This document shows, piece by piece, positions 26,101-41,100 of a stretch of 64,000 nucleotides of DNA (position 1 is the stretch's first letter; each line of letters begins with the position of its first letter). A program made the position numbers and the translations under genes. Source of the stretch: Lanius collurio (lineage: Eukaryota; Chordata; Aves; Passeriformes; Laniidae); contig JACBWW010000017.1 in assembly GCA_020086605.1 (NCBI GenBank), forward strand, positions 14,670,720 to 14,734,719, read 5' to 3'. The notes below the pieces were generated by a model, which searched no databases, was not told the origin of the DNA, and was given only the letters and a program-made list of their open reading frames with translations.

Positions 26101-29100
26101 ACGTGAAGTTCCTGCAGCCAAAGGGGATGAGAAGCAGAAATGATCAGACAATAACATTCTGTGCTCCCTGAGTGATGCCAATACGCAGCTCTGTCCAGAG
26201 GACTGGAGGGAGGGGGGGAGAGAGGGAGGGATGAAGGGAGGGAGGTGGGGGCTGGGCCAGGCGAAGGAGAATGACAGCATGTAGTCCATAGGCCCATAGG
26301 GCTGCAATATTACTTAAAAAAAAAAAAAAAAAAAGAGGGAGAGAGAGAAAGACAGAAAGATAATGCAAGATGTCAGCTGCATCTACAGCCAAACCAGATG
26401 CATTTAAAACCAACTCTGAGATTTACAGATTATGAAGGCAAAAGCATTTTGTAAGCTTCCACACTGGTCAGACATTCAGCCATAAGTGTGACTGTATTTC
26501 AGCGTAACACAAGAGCCTCAAATGAGGAAGGGAGTGCCTAAAAGGATGAAGAAAAAGAACAAGATTTCTTCCATGCATACAGGCAAACAACCTTCATTTC
26601 CGTGGTCCCTCTAGGCTGTACAAAATCAACAGACAGGTAAAGAAAGAGAGAGAAGTCTCTGTGCTTTCCTGCTATTATATGCTCCACAGAAGTGTCAGGA
26701 GCAACTGTGATCTTTTCGTTGTGCGAACTGAACAGACGTCTGTTTTCACATATCTCCCACAACAAGAACTGCCAAGGAGGAACTAGCAAGGAGACAGGAT
26801 ATGGCCCTTTCCCTGCCTTCCTCCTCCACACTGTGACTTCCAGGCTGGATGAGACAGCAGAAAACTCTCTTGGAAGGGGCTCTAAAGAGAGAGAGAGCAC
26901 CTCTGAGACACAGTCCCTTCCCCCAGTCCAACCTGAGACAGCACAGAATTGCACAAACCCTGAAAATGCTAATGCTAAAGTGCATAGTCCAGCATGAAAA
27001 ACAAATAGCACCCCATTTTGAAGCACAGCTGGAAATAAGGCTTTTACTGTGCTAGAAATGAGCCCTCACAAGTAATAGACCACAGCTCTAAGAATAGGAA
27101 ATTCCCAAGCTATGGTACAGGAAAGAAAAATGCTTCTGCTACAGAGAACTTAATTTCAGAAGTATACTTCAGAAGAGCAAATGCCAGACAAGTATAGTTC
27201 TATAACATAGAGGCAAAGGAGAAAAATGAAACAAAACAAAATATCAGCTGATATGAAGGTCACAAAGCCATTTCAGTAGCAAGCAATGTTCAAATAAACA
27301 CTGTGTAACCAATTGCTATGCACTTGGCTCATTAATAGCTCCAGTCAGCATGGGGAAGCAAAAGGGACTGGATTCTGTGCAAATATCCACTCTTTGTACA
27401 GAATTAGCAAGTAAATTGTGGCAATGTAATCAGGAATCTGCACTTATAGCAGGGCTCCCAGATCTGTCATAATCAGAACTGAGTAGCAAGAGTGTTTTAC
27501 TTGGCCATTTCCACAAAGAACATCTCACCAACGGAACTTGGTATACCCTGCTAACAGGTTACACTGCAGAGTATTGCACAAAACATAGTCCACAGTTGAA
27601 CAGGATTCCCAACACATGCTGAACATGACAGACACGGCAAATCTCCCAATTAGTTAGCAATTACTTAGAAATTTTAAATATTTTTATTAAATTGTATCAC
27701 TTTCACATGCTGTGTTCAAATAAACAACATAATTAACAACTAACTTTCAAAATTTTGAGAGGGATGAGAAAAGATTTGGAATTTTTACACTTACTTGAGA
27801 CTGAAAATGAATCAGGATAAAAGGAGTGAAGCCTTTATATTATTGTAAAATACCTGACTTAAGTCACTCCTGTACAGACAGCTTGTACTTTATCTAAAAC
27901 AGATGTGACTGGGATTTATGTGATACGTTGGCTCAGCGAAAATATTTGCACGTGAGTTAATATTCCACTTAATCTCAAGAGGCAAGGAAGAAAAAAACAT
28001 CTTGCTTATAAGAAACTGTTTTCCCAGTCTTAGGATGAATTATGGCAGATTCCAAATGAAACAGTATCCAGCTGTATCAGACAAAAGAACAGGATCCAAA
28101 CTGCTTTTAAAGGGGATGTTTGAGCATCCTGAGAAAACAGTAACACCTTTAGAGCGACTTCTTCTTTGGGAAGATAGCTTCCTTGCTAAATAAGAAACAA
28201 CTAACAAATTACACACCAAGGAGCTCCTTTTCTTACCTTACTAAACTGCCCAATAATATGCTTCATAATATTGAGAGGGGCCTCATGAAGCAATGGTTCA
28301 AGTGCTGGAAGATACGTGCATTTCTGAAGAATATTCTTTAAGGCTTTCTTAGTCTATTGAAATGCAAAATAAAATTTCTCTAGTAAGACATCAATGAAAA
28401 CAACAAGAATTCATATATATCACTGAAGTCTGATCAAAAAAGCAAATTGATCAGAGTTTTCAATGAGCAATTTCTGAATAGAAACTATATCTATCAGGTT
28501 ATTTAATGAAGAATCAATTTTCTACTTAGATTTATTAAACCTCAGAACCTACAGTGCATCATATTCTTATTATGTTATCTACAGTCAAAGTAATGGCAAT
28601 TTTCCTTTGACTTTAATGAAAGCTGGAGGAGACGCTTTAGGTAAATTGAAGTACTCTAATATAATAAGAAAGTTAAATCAAAACACATTTTAAAAGATTG
28701 TATTTTAGAAGTGGCTTACTAGGAGAGGCTGCTGGTCTGGGATAGCAAAGAGCGATACTGTCCAGGCAGGGGGGAAAAGAGAGAGTGAAACAATTGTGCA
28801 TTGGTGCATATTTCTGAAAACAAACTCAGCGTTGATCAATACAAGCAGTAATCTTCCTGGACAAGATTACAGGTACAGCAAATTTGGCTTCAGTATTTTT
28901 GGGACCACTAGAAATTACAATATAAAAGTTACTTTACAGATCTGGAATGTGGTATTTCAGTGGAATGTGCAGAAGCATAATGCAACATGGGAGATTATAT
29001 CCTGTCCTATTATATTCTTCATCTGGTTCACTTACTGCTGCTCAAAAGCACATTTTACTAAACTGCAACTCCACTAGCTCCCACACAAGGAAAGGCCCTA

Positions 29101-32100
29101 AACATGGGCAGTTGCATGTTTTAAAGAGCAGAGCCTTGATTAGCAGTTACAGTTTTATTATAATAATAAAAATGTAAGCAAAATTTCTAAAAGGGCTACA
29201 ATATTTTCTGTAAGAGCTTATACTTGCAAAAAAAGAAGTAGATAATTAGAAACGAGTCACAAGAAATTACAGCATTTATAGGTCTATGCAATTCTGATCT
29301 AAACTGGGAAAAAAATAAGGGATTAGACTGCAGTGGCTGTAGCATATGATTTGGTATACACCATATGCACATGCATTAGGACCAGCTAGTCCCCTAATAA
29401 ATGACACAACCTTCAGACACCCTGCACCCAGGAAAGCTGTGACTTGGTGAGCATCAATAAAAACACATACAATTTAGTAGTTTTTAAGCACTTAAACCTC
29501 TTGATTACAGTTAATATACCATACTGCAAATACTAAAAATATACTTGCTTTCATTTTAAGATCTTCTGAGCTGCGTGTGTCCACATAGATATCGAGCAGT
29601 GTGGGCAGCACGTTTGCTACTGCAACATGACGTGCATGCTCAGCAGTATGTCTTCCAATCTGTCCCAAGGCCCAAGCAGCTGCTGCCTTAATATGATCTT
29701 CATGTTCTTCTATCAAGCAGACACACAGTGGTGGTATTCCCTGTAGCATTAATCAAAAGCACAACCTTTACAAATGTAGACCAGGGAATGACAATGCGAA
29801 GCAGATACAGATAGTTAGAAAATGTTTCTCTATTTACACCCTTCTTCTAAAAAAAGCTGTGAGAGAATGCATGCTAGCTGTGTCATATTTTTACATCATC
29901 ATGATTAGCAAGAATTTTTAATAAATCTTAATAGATACAGTTGAAGAGAAACAGATTCAATGTTATAAGTCAGAAGGCAGTTTGAAAAAAATGCAAATTT
30001 AAGGTATAAAAAGAATAAACAACATAATTCTGACTGTACTGAGTAAAGGTTGCAGATTTCTCAGACTGAAAATAAAAGAATTTGAGTGCTTATGATTCTA
30101 TGAAATCAGTTTAAGAAGGGCTCAATCACTGAGTCTTTCTTTTTTATTACCTACAGCACTAAATTTCAACTTATCAACCTCTTCTTGAGTCCAGTAGTTT
30201 ATGTTTGACTAATCCAATCACTTCCAGAAAGGTTTCAGCTCATGATTTGCAGACATCAAGAGATGGAGATCTCACATCCAGCTGGTTCAGGGTCTTTATA
30301 CTTTCTCAACAACTACTTAGCAGCTGGTATTTTATGCCAAAACACTCCAATAGGAAACATTTCATTCTACTTTAGATAAGGCAAGGCTACTAAACCTCTA
30401 TCCCCAAAACCTTTTTCTCCATTCCATGAATCCTTCTTTAGCCTTTTCTGCACAGTTTTCTGCTTTGTTGTTTTGATTTTTTTTCCCAAGAGCCTTTTCA
30501 AATACAGACAGTAGAACTATATATATTACTACTATGGATAGAATAACTTCTCTTTTCCAATAATGCTTCATCTTCTATTCTTTCATACCTCAAAGGACTA
30601 AATTGTTGTGGGATTTTTTGCCACTGCATTACAGCAGAAGACCACAATGAAGTGTTTGTCCAGTATGAGTCCAAAAATCATTGTTCAAAATTCATCCTTT
30701 CTAGGTTACAGTACCATGGAATGGAGCTATCACTTTACATCATAACATCATCAGTGTCTAACTCCATGTGGTTATGCCACAGTGCATTTCTTTCAAATGA
30801 TTCCAGATTACCAAGCCCTGTCCTCAGCACTATGTACTGCTCCACAAGCTTAGCTTCCCCTGAAGCAGGATTTTTAATGGGTCTTGGGTTTATTCAGGTT
30901 TATTATTATTTCTTTTATGGATCATTCATTAACATATTTAATTTCATCAAAGTTTGCCCAGATCCCTATAGCAGCTCTCATGGCAGTTCCACTCAGTTAT
31001 GATAGGAATCATTATTATTCTTCAAAATTTTAACACTTAGGGTCTTCCTCTAGAACTTAATCCTGGTTTCATCCCATTTAAAACACTCAACAGCAGGAGC
31101 ATATTTGCTCTAGGCATCCCTGAAACTGGAAAGACAGACACATCCAGAGAAGAAGGGCCTTCAGAGAGGGCAAGAAAAAAGCATCTATTTCTTTAGTTTT
31201 AAAATACAGAGGAGCATTTTTTTGATCACTCCTACTTTCCCTGCATACTATATTATGTCATGTTGTAGCAACTGTCATTTTTCAACTTGCATTTCTACTA
31301 GATGATATTTCGGTTCATTTCTTTATATTGTTTTGTTGTTTCCACTTATACAGTATTTTTTAAATGACTGACATGGTGTGAAAATGGGTCCAAAATGTTA
31401 GTGAAATTATTTCCTTCCTTCTGTCATCAGTTAGCATTATTCACATCAGACTACTATGCGAGGCACTGATTTCACCTACTGCAAACATTACAAATTCTCC
31501 CTCTTCAATATCATTGCCCAGCAGAATTTATTTAAACCTGAAAATGTTTAAATGTTTAACTTTACTCATTTGAAATGTCACTTGCACAACTGAATCAAAC
31601 CACACTACATTAGAAACTGAGGCCTTTCCAAGTCTGAAGACCGCTGCTGCAAGATACCCTAAGCAGTACTAGCAGTCATGCTAGTACAATAAAGAACAGG
31701 CCATTAAACATACTTGTTCCAAAAAAGGTTTTGATGTAGTCACAAAAACACATTTTAAGAGGAAGCAGACTACAGAAATTCAGTGACTTATTTTCTATAC
31801 CCATGCAACTACAACACAGAAAAATCATGCACTGTAATACCAACTAATCTAGGATATTTTGTAAAAAGGTTCAACATCATAAAGACACCCTTTTATCAGG
31901 TTACCACATAATTTCGCTCATAGCAAGCAGAAATATGAGGAGAAAGTCCATTCATCAAGAGCAAGTATATAATCCTGTCACAAAATACATTCTCTGCCTA
32001 TGTTAATTTGTATCTGTACCAAATAATACTGCTGAAGAACCACACGAAGACAACAAAGTGATAGCTAACCTTGGAGACAATCACTGCCATTGACAGGTCC

Positions 32101-35100
32101 TCCGAATGAGCCGCCACATAACCAAGTGTCATGATGCCAGGCAGTCTGACAGTCCCTCTGCAGCTGCCAATACAATCAATCACAGCAGCAACTCCACCTG
32201 AATTTACTATAAGCTGTGAAAGCTGAAAAGATAAACAGAAGAGATTAGATACTGTGAAGTATCCACGGGCATAAAGTACTACATCAGAGAAGTCTTTTAA
32301 TGTTTTGCTGCTGATTTACAAAATAAAGATAGAATAAGAGCAATGTATCATACAGACTGTTGGGAACTGAGTGCAGCATGAAGTTTTCAGGAATGAAGCT
32401 AATTGGCTACTGTGTCTTTTAATTACTTTACTACAAGGAAATCAGGGCTCTGAATTCTTGATTCTGTATAGCATTTAATGACATATTCTCAACTCCATCA
32501 TCACATGCCAGACAAATGTGAAAATGACAGCCTATCACATGAATGATCTTGAAGATGCACCTACTGAGCCAGATACTGTTTCATCCTAGTGCCCCCTCAT
32601 TCCCAAGCTAACATTCTATGTTCTGTGCAGTGACAGAGGGAAAGGCCCATTCCTCCTCTTACCTGCATTCTAAATTACCTCTGTGGCATAAAATCCTTTG
32701 TGGATCCTCACACTGAGGCATGAAGCCAAGGACAACTATTCTGCATGTACAAAACCAACTTGGGCTGCACCACTCTGCCATGTTAGCATGCTCTGAGAGA
32801 AGTGTCTATGGAATGTACTTGATGGGCAATGGAGTCTGCCCCAGAATGCCAAATTACACAGCCGTGCTTATAAGCTATGCAACATGGGTTTTTTCCAAAA
32901 GGAAACTTCTCACATCAGTTGAGGGACAGCAGTAGAATATGTATGATATCAACAATGCATAGAAATTAAATTTCTTAGTATTATTATTCTTATTTTCTTC
33001 CACATTTTTAGGCATATTCCATTCTCCCTACAGATTCCAAAGCAAAAGGTACATGTTCTTAAAAGTCAAAACTAAATTAACAAAACTAAGGCACATGAAT
33101 TCCCAATCCAGTTGATTTCTATAAATATGAAATCCAACTTTGTCTTAGAGCCTTTAAAAGGGGATTGTTTTCTTCATGAAACAGCCAGATGAAATTTTCA
33201 ATTATTACTTAGGAAAATCTGTTCACATGACTGTGAATTACAGTCAGTGGCAACCAAGTCCTATGTCCAAACACAGCCATGTGCACCTGGATGTGCAGAG
33301 CTCCTGCCGTGTCCCTCAGCACTCATAAGTCCCTCTGATACTGACCTTCATGTGAATTTTACTGCATACACAGATAGAGAGCCGAGATTGAAAAGCCATG
33401 AGTCTCAAATGACACAGCCATGTCCTCTAGAAATACCATTTGTCAGCCTGTCTCCACTGCAACACGTGTTGCTTGAATGGAGTTGCCCAGAGTTGGACAG
33501 TCACCTCTGTCACTCTGAAGTCAGACACAGATTGTGACTTCCCATTGGGAGTCACCAAGATCCCTCCTACTGCTCCCTGGGAGAACTTCTAGCATGGCCA
33601 GTTCCTCTTGCAAGGAGGATCTGGTGCTAGCACCTCTTCTGACTTTACCTGCAGTCCTGACTTTGGTCTCTGGCTTCTGACTCTAGGGCCCCCTTTGATA
33701 ATGATAATTTCTTCCCTTTTTTGAGGAAGCGAAGTTGCATTGCCCATGAAGTAAAGAGAGAAAGCAGGAAATGTGCCAAGACTGTAAACTTTTATTGCCA
33801 GCTAAAGAGTGGCAGGCTGAAAAAACCGCACAACATTCACGTTCAAACACTACTCAGTTGTTAAGTTAGTATCATGATTTTGAAATTACTATGCTAAGCA
33901 TCAGTGTGTTCCACAAATACGTGGTGTATATTTAATTCCAAAGTCATATTTAGAGCCTTTTAATTATCTCTGTCGTCTGGCAGATTAACATAGTTACAAT
34001 CACACGGTTTTCCTATTTATTTTGTATTGACTTTGCCCACTTTCCTATGGGCAAAAACACTCTAAATGCCCAAACTCAAATTACAAACTCAAGTTACCAT
34101 CAGGTTAATAATAAATAAGATAATTTTTGACCTTCACTGTCATTGGAAAAATAATTAAAATGTCATCCCAGCATCCCTTTTTTTAAAAAGAGACACACCA
34201 TCTATTATTGTTAAAGGATGATCTTGCAATTTATTAGCTGGTATCATGACTTCTGTGAGGCTTTTCTCATAATATTTTTAATATCTACGACTGACAGTAC
34301 TGTCAGCCAAGAACTCCCTCTCTGTGCTGGTATCTCATAGAATGAAGTAGCTAGGTATACATTTTATGACTCCCAGTTTCCTAACCCAATTTATATTCAA
34401 TACACATCTCATAATATCAGCAAGCATTTCTATATTTTCCAATGAACATGCCAAACAGCTATTTGCCCTCCCTTTCAAAAAGCAAATGACAGAATAATCC
34501 TGTATTTTATTTAAAGTGTAAAATCTAATGATATGACCTTGTATTTGCATTTTCAAGGTTTTACCTCAGGCGTATGCTTTGCTATCTCTCTAATTAAAGT
34601 CGCACCATTTTTCTTGACATATTCATCTGAGTCCTTCAGGCATGTGAGCACAACTGGGAAAATTTCTGCTTCAACCACCAACTCTGCAAGATCCACTGAA
34701 TGCTTTGCTATTTGGCTTAGAGCTGACAGCACCTGACGCTAGTAAATAAAAATTGTTATAAAATCAATAGTACACAAACATCCCACAACACACACTCCCC
34801 CTGCACACAAAAATCTATTGCATCAAGGAAAACAAAGAAGGATATGGAAAACAATTACAGCTATTTCACAATTCACTGAGTCAATTCATGCACAAATATA
34901 ATGGCACAGAACATTCACTGGTTCCTGAATAAAAGTTTCTCTTTTGTTTTATCCCATTCAGGCTTTATGTATTAAAAAAGAAAATATATATACACACAAT
35001 TTAAAACTGTAATTTAAAATTCAGTAAAATCTACAGAAAGTACTTTTATTTGCATAAATTGGATCTGTCAGATCTTATATTAAGAAATTTTTGTGGCATT

Positions 35101-38100
35101 TTTATGTTGTCTTCTGTTTCTTAGAGCAAGACAGAAAATTCATAAGAAACAATTTTTTTGTCAATTAAACGCTAGTGATTAAACCTTTGACAACAGCTAT
35201 TCACATCAGATAGCACATTCTAAATTACAATAATAATTTCACTATTAACTGGCTTATTGTACAATCTTTAGTATGCAGAACCTTTTTTGTAACTGAAATG
35301 TGCCAATTTTATATATTAAAAGTATCTGTTGCATTCTTCATATACTATATATTTCTTTAAAAACCCCACACTATTCACTTTAAAGATTAGTTTAGCTGTT
35401 CCTCACAGAGCTGCAGTTTATAACCAGTAACTAAATTTGTAAATATGTTCAGAACTCTTTGTCACTAACAACATAGTTATATTTTGTTAACACCCAAACC
35501 CAGAGCTTCTAAATAAATATGCACATCCGTTTCTTTGATTCAATCTCAAGTAATAACTGGTATAATGGAGATTAAAAAAAAAAGTAAATGTACCTTCAGT
35601 TTAGCATCAGGGTTCAGGATCATCTGAGCTAAGTGAGCGATAGCTCCTGCATCCACTACTGTCTGTGCTAACTCTGGAGAATGCTTTGAAATATCACTGA
35701 GAGTTGAAGCAGCAATCCTTTTCAAAGCAATTTCTGGCTCCTGGATACAGAGCACTAAAAGAGGAACAGCGCCTGCATCCACCACAGCTTGTGACAGTTC
35801 TGTAGGTCCAAGGAAAGTAATTAAGTGAGTATGGGTGACTGACCCTTGTGCAAGCCATTTTTCACCCTGACAGATACAGCAAAGGAAAAAGGGGAGGGTG
35901 TAGTTCACTGTCTCGACATCTGCATTTCAAATCAGCCCTCCTGGTTTCATAAACCGTGTGGACCAATCCACAACTGAAAAGAATGCAGGTCAATAGATGG
36001 ACCCCCATTTACATGCACACATTTGAGGTAGATTAGGCTGAAATGGTTTGTTATTCTGTTTTCTTTTTCTTTTTTTAAAGTAAGCAGATGTCAGCTGTTT
36101 AAACCCTGGCTATTCTACACTGATCAATAGGAAAGCATTTTATGCATGGCTAACAACAACACAGAAAGCCAAAGTACCAAAATTTTACCAACCAGCTAAT
36201 TAGAGAGCATTTTAGCCTCTTTAAACGATAAGCAGATATTAGCATAGATCAAATGCCAAAAACAAAAATACAAAAAAACATACATAAAAGATTTATCTTA
36301 CATAAAAGATTGGAAAAATGGAACTTGCTAATCAAAACTAGTCTGTGCTACCATACACGGGATGAGACAGAATTTATATCTTAATGACAAGAAAATGTTA
36401 TCATACACAATTAGATAAATGAGAAATATCATCAGTGATATTGTGTGTCTGAGATTAGCACAATATCCTTAACTAACTGCACCTTAAACAAAAAAAAAAA
36501 AACAAAAAACAAAACTGAGCATGTGATTAGCTGACATGGACAAAAATTACACTATTAGAAATTCATTAGCTCTCTCTGTGTATGCAGCATTAATCACAGT
36601 CCTAAAATGAGAATTACTGGATATCAGAAGCAAAATTTATATTATAACCAAGCTGTGCTATTTTAAAATAGTGTTGAAAAAGTTGTAAAAAACATAGGGG
36701 ATACAATAATCTATTAGGTTCTTCGTTCAGTTTTGCTACATGTTATTATGCATATCCATTATTATCTTTAACATTTATCTTGACTTACAGTACCATGGCA
36801 ACATATGGCTGTTGTATTTCAAGACTCTAACTTAGCTTTTGATTTATAGTCCATCCATAAAGAGATTTTCATACTAAGAAAAATACAGCATACTTCATTA
36901 AATATACATAGACTAATACAGTTTTTCATGAAATCTGTAAGTCATGTCATCATTACGTTGTAAATATCCAAATAATGTTCCAGACCAGATTTGTTTTCAA
37001 TTAGTGACTTATAGCCACACACTGCAATACATGTGATATGTCAAATATTTACACTATATGATACTTTATGATACAATATTTTAAAGAAAATATAACTATT
37101 ACATCAAAATCATTAAATATAGCAGTAATTTTTAAACTAATACAATACCCTGAAATTAGCTTAGTTAGCTAGAGCATGGTGCCAATAATGGCAAAATTGT
37201 GGGTTCAACTCCTGTACAGGCCATTTACTTAAGAGTTGGACTTGATGATCCTTGTGGGTCCCTTCCAAATCAGAACAGATTCTGTGAATCTGTAAAATTA
37301 ACGCTACAAAGTTCATTCTTCAAATAACTGTATGAATATGCATCCCATGCATGCTCAAAATACACTTGCATCATAAGCTTTCAACAAAACTCAAATGCTG
37401 TATCTTCAGTTTTACAAATTTGAAGTGAAATGTACCTGAAATGTATGTAAAAACAAATCTGCAAATGAGCTAATCAATATAAGTGGTATAAACTACAGTC
37501 AGCTTTTCATGGAAAAAGCCATGCTCAGTTTCTTCAGATTATGTTTTGCTGCTGTACAATGACCAAGTGGAATACTTGGTGATCTACTGACCAAGAGTCC
37601 AGACTAACCCATCTGATTGTGCCTCAGAACTTCAGACCAAACAGCTCCAGCAACCACAGTCTGCTGGGAAATGCTAGTATCAAGAGTCTGATGTCAAGAG
37701 GGACACGGTGCTAGAAGAATTGGCTTCATTGATATCTTATGAGCTAAAATCAGGAAGTTCAAGCAGGGAGAGAAAGAGCAATACTTTCAGGTCACAGCTA
37801 CAGTCAGGCATGCAAAAGTTAACCATGAAAGTTATTTCAAAAGAGCAAACGAAATCTGATTCAATTTAGATCAGTTCTTGATGTTAGAAGTCTGATATCA
37901 TTTAAATACTGATGGCTACTGTTGGTCATGGGTAATTAAACGGTTTTTCTTCCAGTGGTGTTTATAAGGTTCATGGATAATAAGTTACCACATGGAGCGC
38001 TGGACCATGTGTCAAGACAGACAAGTTGTAAATGGACTGTCAGAAAAACAGAAAAGCTTAGGCAGGGAAGAAAGGAAATACAGTACTTCCCATCACGTTT

Positions 38101-41100
38101 CCCTGCAAATTCAGCGCAAAATTACAATTCTAAGTATTAATGATTCTATTATAAATTGTAATTCTTTTTTTTCCCCGCAAGAAAAGGCTCAATTAATCTT
38201 CCTAGATATTGGTAGAACATTTTTAACGCCGACTATACACGAGAAGATTCATGAAACTTTGCCATCCAACTAGAAACACACACAGAGGTGGGAAAAAATT
38301 GAGACTGAAAAAGAGTTAGAGGAGAAAATAAACTTGTCAAGAAGAATTTTTTAAAACCAAATATTCAGTCAGAAAAAATTAAAAGAACTGTAACAAATTA
38401 TAAAAAGACTCTTCCAAATACTATGCCAAGACAGTATTATAAGGGCAAAGACAAGACCCAGAGGAGAACAGCAGCAGAGAAAAGCTAAAGTATGAACCTC
38501 ATTTAATTCCACAGAAGGTTATGGAAACTACAGTCTTGGAACTCACATTGGGGTACAACTGAAGGAACTTGTCTGAGTACATGATGGTAAAGCTGAACGT
38601 TCCCCTACGTGAGTGTAAGTAGGAAACCTAACTCCGTATGTTCAGAGACCAGAGAACTATGGCTCAAATCTGACCATAAACGAATCGCCTTCACCCAGAT
38701 CTACAGGAGGAAGATTTTAGCAAGTGGAAAGACTGCAGACAAGACTCAAATGAATGTAGAAGACTAATAAAGACACATTTTGGACTCTGAGATGCCATCA
38801 GTTCAACTAGAAGTTGTACTAGAGTTGTGCTGGTTTGTGTTAATATGAAAGTACTCACCAGGGATGAGGAAATTAATTCTAAATTGAAGCCTCATCATGA
38901 GTTTACGTGATCAGGAAGAGCGGAAAGCCAACGAAGTGGAGTCAAGATCCTACCTACATGCCTGCTTAAAACAATGGGAAGTCTTACAGGATTATTTAAA
39001 ACTAGTTTAAGGTGTTAAAAAAAAACCACTAACATTAACATGCTGGCAATAATAGTATGGATTAAAAAAAACAGATGAGGGGAAAAAGATGAAGGTGAGA
39101 AAGTGAACATGTAAGTTGTCACCAGAGAAAGAAAATCAGCTCTATATTGTATTGATAATATACAATATTATATCCCCATAGCAGAGCAGCAGCAAGACTC
39201 CTAGTTGGAAGGAAATGCAAGTTTCAGTTCAGACCAGAGTTCTCAAGCAGACCTTGCTGTGGTAGCAGGTGCATCCACAGGAAACAACAGGTTTTGACCA
39301 AAACAGCCACCAATACTGTATTTTTCTGAGGACTGTGATAGAAAAAATAATTCCCACAAGTAGCCCAATGGCTGTACTTCAAAATCATAGGTTTATGCAG
39401 GCCACTACAAACCACAGTGCTAAAGATTCCACTGGAACCAGTGGGAAAACCTTTCATCATGAGGATGGAGGTTAGACTCAAATCACTGAAGAACTGAGGA
39501 ACCTGTTCTAGTAGCTGACCCTGCTTTGAGCAGGAAGCTGGACTAGAGACCTCGCAAGGTCCCTTCCAAGCTGAGCCATATCCACTGTATGACAGAAAAT
39601 GAGCAAAACTCTGCTCTTAGCAATATGCTTCAGTATAAACAACGTTTATTTTTGTTTTCCTACCAACTGACAGTATACTGAAGCAGGTATGAGACAATCA
39701 ATAAGTTACACTTTTAATGGAGACAAAGAAAACAGAAAGCCAAATTATTTGCATACTCCAAAGAAAAGAACTTTGCGCTTTAAAAGTAACTGAATATGGT
39801 ATAAGTAAAATGTTACAAAATATTTTTCATGGACCTGATGGTATTTATGGTATTTGAAACACCCTACATTTCTGTTTAAACACAAATAGTAGAAATAATG
39901 AATGGAAAAAGCACAGCACATTGATTTGTACACTTTGAAGTAAGATCAGTATCTGAAATTCAGCTCAAAGGGAAAGAAAGAGCAGAACTGCAAGGGCAGT
40001 TCCTAAATTTTGAAAACTGATTGGGCAAGATTTCTAGCGTCTTAAAACCTCATGAGACATTTGTCTTGACCTAAAATCTCATAGGCCTTCTGGAGACATC
40101 TGTTCACATAAGAACTGCATTTTAAGAGATTTTTATGTGAAGTCAGTACAGAACTTGCTAACCAGAGAATGTTTTCATCAGAGGTTAAAAAAAAAAAAAA
40201 AAGTCTAGATTTCTCAAAATTGAAGCCTTTTCAGGGGAACATACATTGCAGTTCTTAGACAGTAGCTTTACTAGGTCATGGATGCATTTCTGATTAAAAG
40301 TAGAGAAAGAGACCCTCACCGCTGCAGTTATCAGTGAATGCCAAGAGCCTTTGATTGCACTCAGAGGTTCACATCCTACCTAAAACAGATCAGGACTTTA
40401 ACCCCAAGGATATGCTCTAATTATTGAACTTTCCTTGCTAGAGCAAACAACTCTCCCTACTCCCCAATCTTTTCAGGAGAGAGAAAAAGTCTTGTCCCAG
40501 TTCAGAACTGTAACAGTTTTTGAAACTGAAAAACCTTTTGTGGCTGGGGGAAACCATTTCGCACGCAGCTCTCTTTTTAAAGTTAAAGCTGCATTATGTG
40601 CCCACAGACAGTCAATAACAGAAAATCATAACTGCCAAATTTGGTCATCAGGAGCATGTCAGTCTAATCTAGAGTTTCATGAACAGTAAACACCAGGTAT
40701 TGATAAGAAAAAGTCTCTGTATTTCTCTATCTCCAACAATATCTTGTTGCAAAGGCATGCTTGTAGCAGTGTAAGAAACATATCATGCACAGGATAACTT
40801 CTCTGCTTTCAATAATCATTTTAGAGACATACTGTGACCGTATTATAGAGGCAGGTAAATCCCCTAAATTGGCTGTGGCTGGGCAATTTTTTCAGGGATC
40901 TTTTGGTGGGTTTTTGTTGGCATTCAGGGATTTTTTTACTGATTACATCTACTGATCTATGTCCTGATGCTTGCAGCTTGGTAGCACTCACAATTTCAAC
41001 CTAATTTCTGAGGACACTGTTCTTATTGTCATTGTAAATTGACATAAGGTATGCACCCATTCACCATCAGCAAATAAATTATTCATAACCATGGAATAAA

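Noticed and set aside
29543..29548. Alternative GT donor for exon 8, four bases past the GC donor
   Set aside because: Using it inserts GCAA, shifts the frame and gives TAA immediately in exon 9, whereas the GC donor keeps the conserved protein.
37156..37230. Possible functional tRNA-Ile gene
   Set aside because: Box A and box B regions are mutated, the stems no longer pair well, and it is fused to a CR1-like tail, so it is a SINE.
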